DNA of 64,000 nucleotides, from the NCBI GenBank assembly GCA_963402885.1, contig OY727093.1:13589501-13653500 (forward strand). The letters are read 5' to 3'. The notes beneath the pieces were generated by a model. That model saw nothing but the letters and a program-made list of their open reading frames with translations, ran no database searches and had not been told where the DNA came from. Source of the stretch: Antedon bifida (taxonomy: Eukaryota > Echinodermata > Crinoidea > Comatulida > Antedonidae). Each line of letters begins with the position of its first letter. The stretch's first letter is position 1. The position numbers and the translations under genes were made by a program. Shown one piece after another: positions 61,319-64,000 of this stretch.

Positions 61319-62909
61319 CTAGAATTGTGTTATTAGGTGATCATTTAGAATAAAATGATCACCTATTGTTATTGTATAAAATCTTTATTATTATTTTTTT
61401 TTTTTTTTTTTTTTTTCTTTTTATTGTTTCTGTACACTATTTTGTGTAACAATTATCTCAAAAAGTTTAATGTCAATGATTACAAAAATTTCAGAATATC
61501 TTTCAAATAATATAACTTAATCCTAATAAGCTTTCCAGCGTGATCACTCATCCGTGACGACATTTATACGCCATTTTGCGAAATCACATTATCAATCATA
61601 TCTCCAAAATTCATTATCACATATTAATGAAATTCACTACACGTAAACTTCAGATCAAGGGTAAAAATATTAGCAAATAAAAAGTTGCGCGTTTCAAGGT
61701 CATGCATGTGAAACCGCGCGCTAAAAATTTAAAACGCGCAAAATTAGGTGTTGATCAATTTAGAGCATGAATTAGGCCATTTGCGTGTTTCCAAAAATTA
61801 CTGCGCAAAAAAAAATTTTGCGCGCGCGATACTTAAAAAGCATAAAAATATGAATTTTTTTTACAAATCTCATTCTACTCACCATCCTTAGTACATTCAC
61901 CAAATTTGAGTCAGTTCCGACTTAAAATAACGCTATACGAGCACGTTAAAAATGACAAAATGCGCACATTAATTTTACAAAAGTTCTGAAAATGGTGAAA
62001 AATAGGTCTTTTTTAAAATGAAAATAATTCTTCAGAATGCAAGATGACCCCCGATTTTTTTAACTTATTCTGGAAGCCATTGAGTTGTAGATATGAATTC
62101 ATGTACACATTTGACGTACAAAATGTTTTGACGTCATCAAATGGCCACTTGAATTTAAATATTAGGATTTGTTATCTTCTTGTGTAGATTATCACATTCA
62201 ACAGAGCGCATCTTGGTTACGTGTGCTCGAATTTCGCACAAATTTCAGTATGTGCTTGCTTAATTAATTATCTTTATCATAAGTTGACACTATTTTCATT
62301 TTATTGACGTCATCACGCGTAAAAACTTGAATAACGTAGGCCGTGTAATTTCACCTTCGCAGTAAATTTGAATATCTTACAGCTCTTCAGAATTGAAGGT
62401 TACCTTGATGATTATAATTTATTATGAAAGCTGATGAAATGTAGATATTAATTCATATAAAAATTAAGCCTATCGGATGTTGTGACGTTAACATATGGCC
62501 AGTTGAAGTGAAAAAGTAGTTTTTTCATATTTTTCGTCAAAGTTATACACATTTCAAAGAGCGCGCACAGCGCTTCTACGTGCCAAATTTTTTTCCAAAT
62601 CTTATACTTTTTTGCTCAATTAATTATCTTTCGAAATTGTCATCTTAAAGTTTAGTTTGATAACGTCATCATGCCAAAAAATTAGAACATGTGTGTCCCG
62701 TAATTTCACCTATGCTACACTGTATATAGATATACAGTATATACTGTACATATGGCATATAGGCACAACTCAGCACTATAAGCGTATATAATAGGATGGC
62801 ATACATCAACATTTTCCGATCGTATGTTAACGTACGTGCATGTTTAAAAAAAAATAATTTCAGTAAAATGATCACCTATAATTCGTCAAAGTGACGAATT
62901 AAATTCTAG
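61319..62909. mobile_element. 1.6-kb TIR element with terminal hairpin and internal repeats
   Basis: CTAGAATT...TAGGTGATCATTT at the left faces AAAATGATCACCTATAATT...AATTCTAG at the right. The left end also holds a perfect hairpin AGGTGATCAT/ATGATCACCT (61335-61364). Inside, a block with ACGTCATCA and AATTAATTATCTTT occurs twice about 355 bp apart. GCGC-rich patches at 61685-61830. No coding found; non-autonomous. Confidence 0.65.
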
Positions 62910-63201
62910 TTATAGAATTTGTTTCTGTTCAAACTGTGAACAACTTTAAAGACAAACGTAAATTGATATTGACTCCAGCAGAAGGAATGGTTACAGGTCC
63001 TGAATTGTATTTGAAGGCCTACAGAGCGTATAGTTAGTATTTTAGAAGCTTTATTAAATATTATTATATAATATTATTAAATAAAGAAGGACACAGAACT
63101 TTTCACATGCGGACCTTTACACATGCTTGCTCAAAAATGTAGTGATATGCGCAATGTCTAACAAAGATTTGGTGGTTGACATGGTTGCTTTACCCGATTC
63201 A

Positions 63202-63811
63202 GGGACGATTCAGCCCTGAGACGATTCGGCCCGGGACTATTCGGCCCACTTTTGGTGGGACTATTCGGCCCACTTTTGGTGAGACGATTCGGCCCATTTT
63301 GGGCCGAAACATCCAACTTTGTGGGCCGAAACGTCTCACTTTAGACCAAATTCATATTCATTTTTTTTGGTATTTATCAAGTTTTTAAAGGTGTTTAACA
63401 ATCCGTATTTTATTGATATTGACAAAGTTGATATAATATATATAATAAATTACTAAAAAAACGTAATTTTATACTCAATTTATTACTTGTTTATTTCGTG
63501 CATTCGCGAAGCGGCCAACAGAGGGCGTAACTTGTTTACATCGTTCGCGTGACTAAAAAATGATCATTTTCGACAATGTTTTCAAAATGTTTGCTTTATT
63601 GCATCTTTATCCCTAGTAGTACTACCCCATAGTCTCTCTGAAAATAAAGTTTGGTGAAAAAAGCTTATTTATGCTTATAAATGCACATCAAAGCCGATAA
63701 ATGTAAGTGTGCCAAATCGTCTCAGGGCCGAATCGTCCCGGGCCGAATAGTCTCTGGCCGAATCGTCCCACGCCCGAAGCGTCTCAGGGCCGAATCGTCC
63801 GCTACCGCTTT
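63202..63811. repeat. Foldback element of GGGACGATTCGGCCC units
   Basis: The left arm (63202-63330) has about five units of a 20-25-bp motif GGGACTATTCGGCCCACTTT; the right arm (63717-63811) has the complement GGGCCGAATCGTCCC about four times. About 390 bp of AT-rich spacer lies between. Confidence 0.8.
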
Positions 63812-63861
63812 TCCCAGGGAGTATCCATATTTATCTTTTCTCTGGCTCTATGCAAGGGTCC

Positions 63862-63929
63862 TCCTAAATACCAAGACCTACCAAGACCTACCAAGAACTA
63901 CCAAGACCTACCAAGAACTACCAAGACCT
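63862..63929. repeat. Microsatellite-like CCAAGACCTA repeat
   Basis: About six head-to-tail copies of CTACCAAGAC or CTACCAAGAA, beside the foldback element. Open frames across it are fortuitous. Confidence 0.8.
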
Positions 63930-64000
63930 GTCAATTTAAAGTGTTAATTTAACGAAATATGATATATATAGACTTCTAATAGCATTTCCAACAATAAAAC

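Noticed and set aside
61380..61420. Long T run as a possible LINE poly(A) tail or terminator
   Set aside because: It lies inside the TIR element with no adjoining LINE coding or pol III gene.
63681..63952. Two overlapping ORFs (88 and 81 codons)
   Set aside because: They read across the foldback arm and the CCAAGACCTA microsatellite.

Overview
This is AT-rich, intron-rich nuclear DNA from an animal. All coding sequence is split by GT-AG introns, the two recognisable genes (TOP2 and RPS26) have metazoan-type proteins, and the gaps are full of LINE 3' ends, terminal-inverted-repeat (TIR) elements and minisatellites. The repeat style (LINE tails ending 'ggcgctatataaat' plus ATT repeats) fits a marine invertebrate, possibly an echinoderm, but I cannot fix the species from sequence alone.

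Layout. 471-14954 (minus): DNA topoisomerase II, 25 exons in register from the ATG through ATPase, TOPRIM, catalytic-tyrosine and coiled-coil regions (1,252 codons); the C-terminal tail lies beyond the left edge. Two alternative first exons both splice in phase to exon 2. 16384-18449 (plus): ribosomal protein S26, four exons, 118 residues, with an H/ACA-type snoRNA in each of its three introns. The TOP2 and RPS26 genes are divergent, about 1.4 kb apart. 22328-31873 (minus), probably reaching 52.4 kb or beyond: a large gene I do not recognise. It encodes at least 1,525 residues with a GATA-like Cys4 cluster, a C2H2 finger, two PLDLS motifs (CtBP-type), NLS-like stretches, an Arg/Glu-rich coiled coil and two sumoylation-like sites. 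It looks like a nuclear co-repressor or adaptor.

From about 32 kb to the right end the DNA is mostly intron or intergenic, dominated by repeats: a 1,975-bp array of a 19-bp unit carrying a CCAAT motif (42743-44717), several TIR element families (TTAA-flanked, pogo-like with TA, a family with an AGCTCTGTCTACACTATC end), three LINE 3' remnants, a foldback element (63202-63811) and a 1.6-kb TIR element (61319-62909).

The most interesting observations are (1) twin TOP2 first exons, one matching the vertebrate TOP2B N-terminus and the other lying just downstream of an inverted CCAAT box and an E2F-like site; (2) a minisatellite in TOP2 intron 18 that repeats the end of exon 18 with its splice donor; (3) RPS26 introns hosting three related snoRNAs, two of which arose by a partial internal duplication of the host gene that left a decoy exon; (4) the CCAAT satellite, which seems to have grown inside a palindromic transposon; (5) a possible poison exon at 37155-37262 in the PLDLS gene. 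Exon limits come from reading frames, splice dinucleotides and phase, and in TOP2 and RPS26 also from family knowledge; no transcript data were available.
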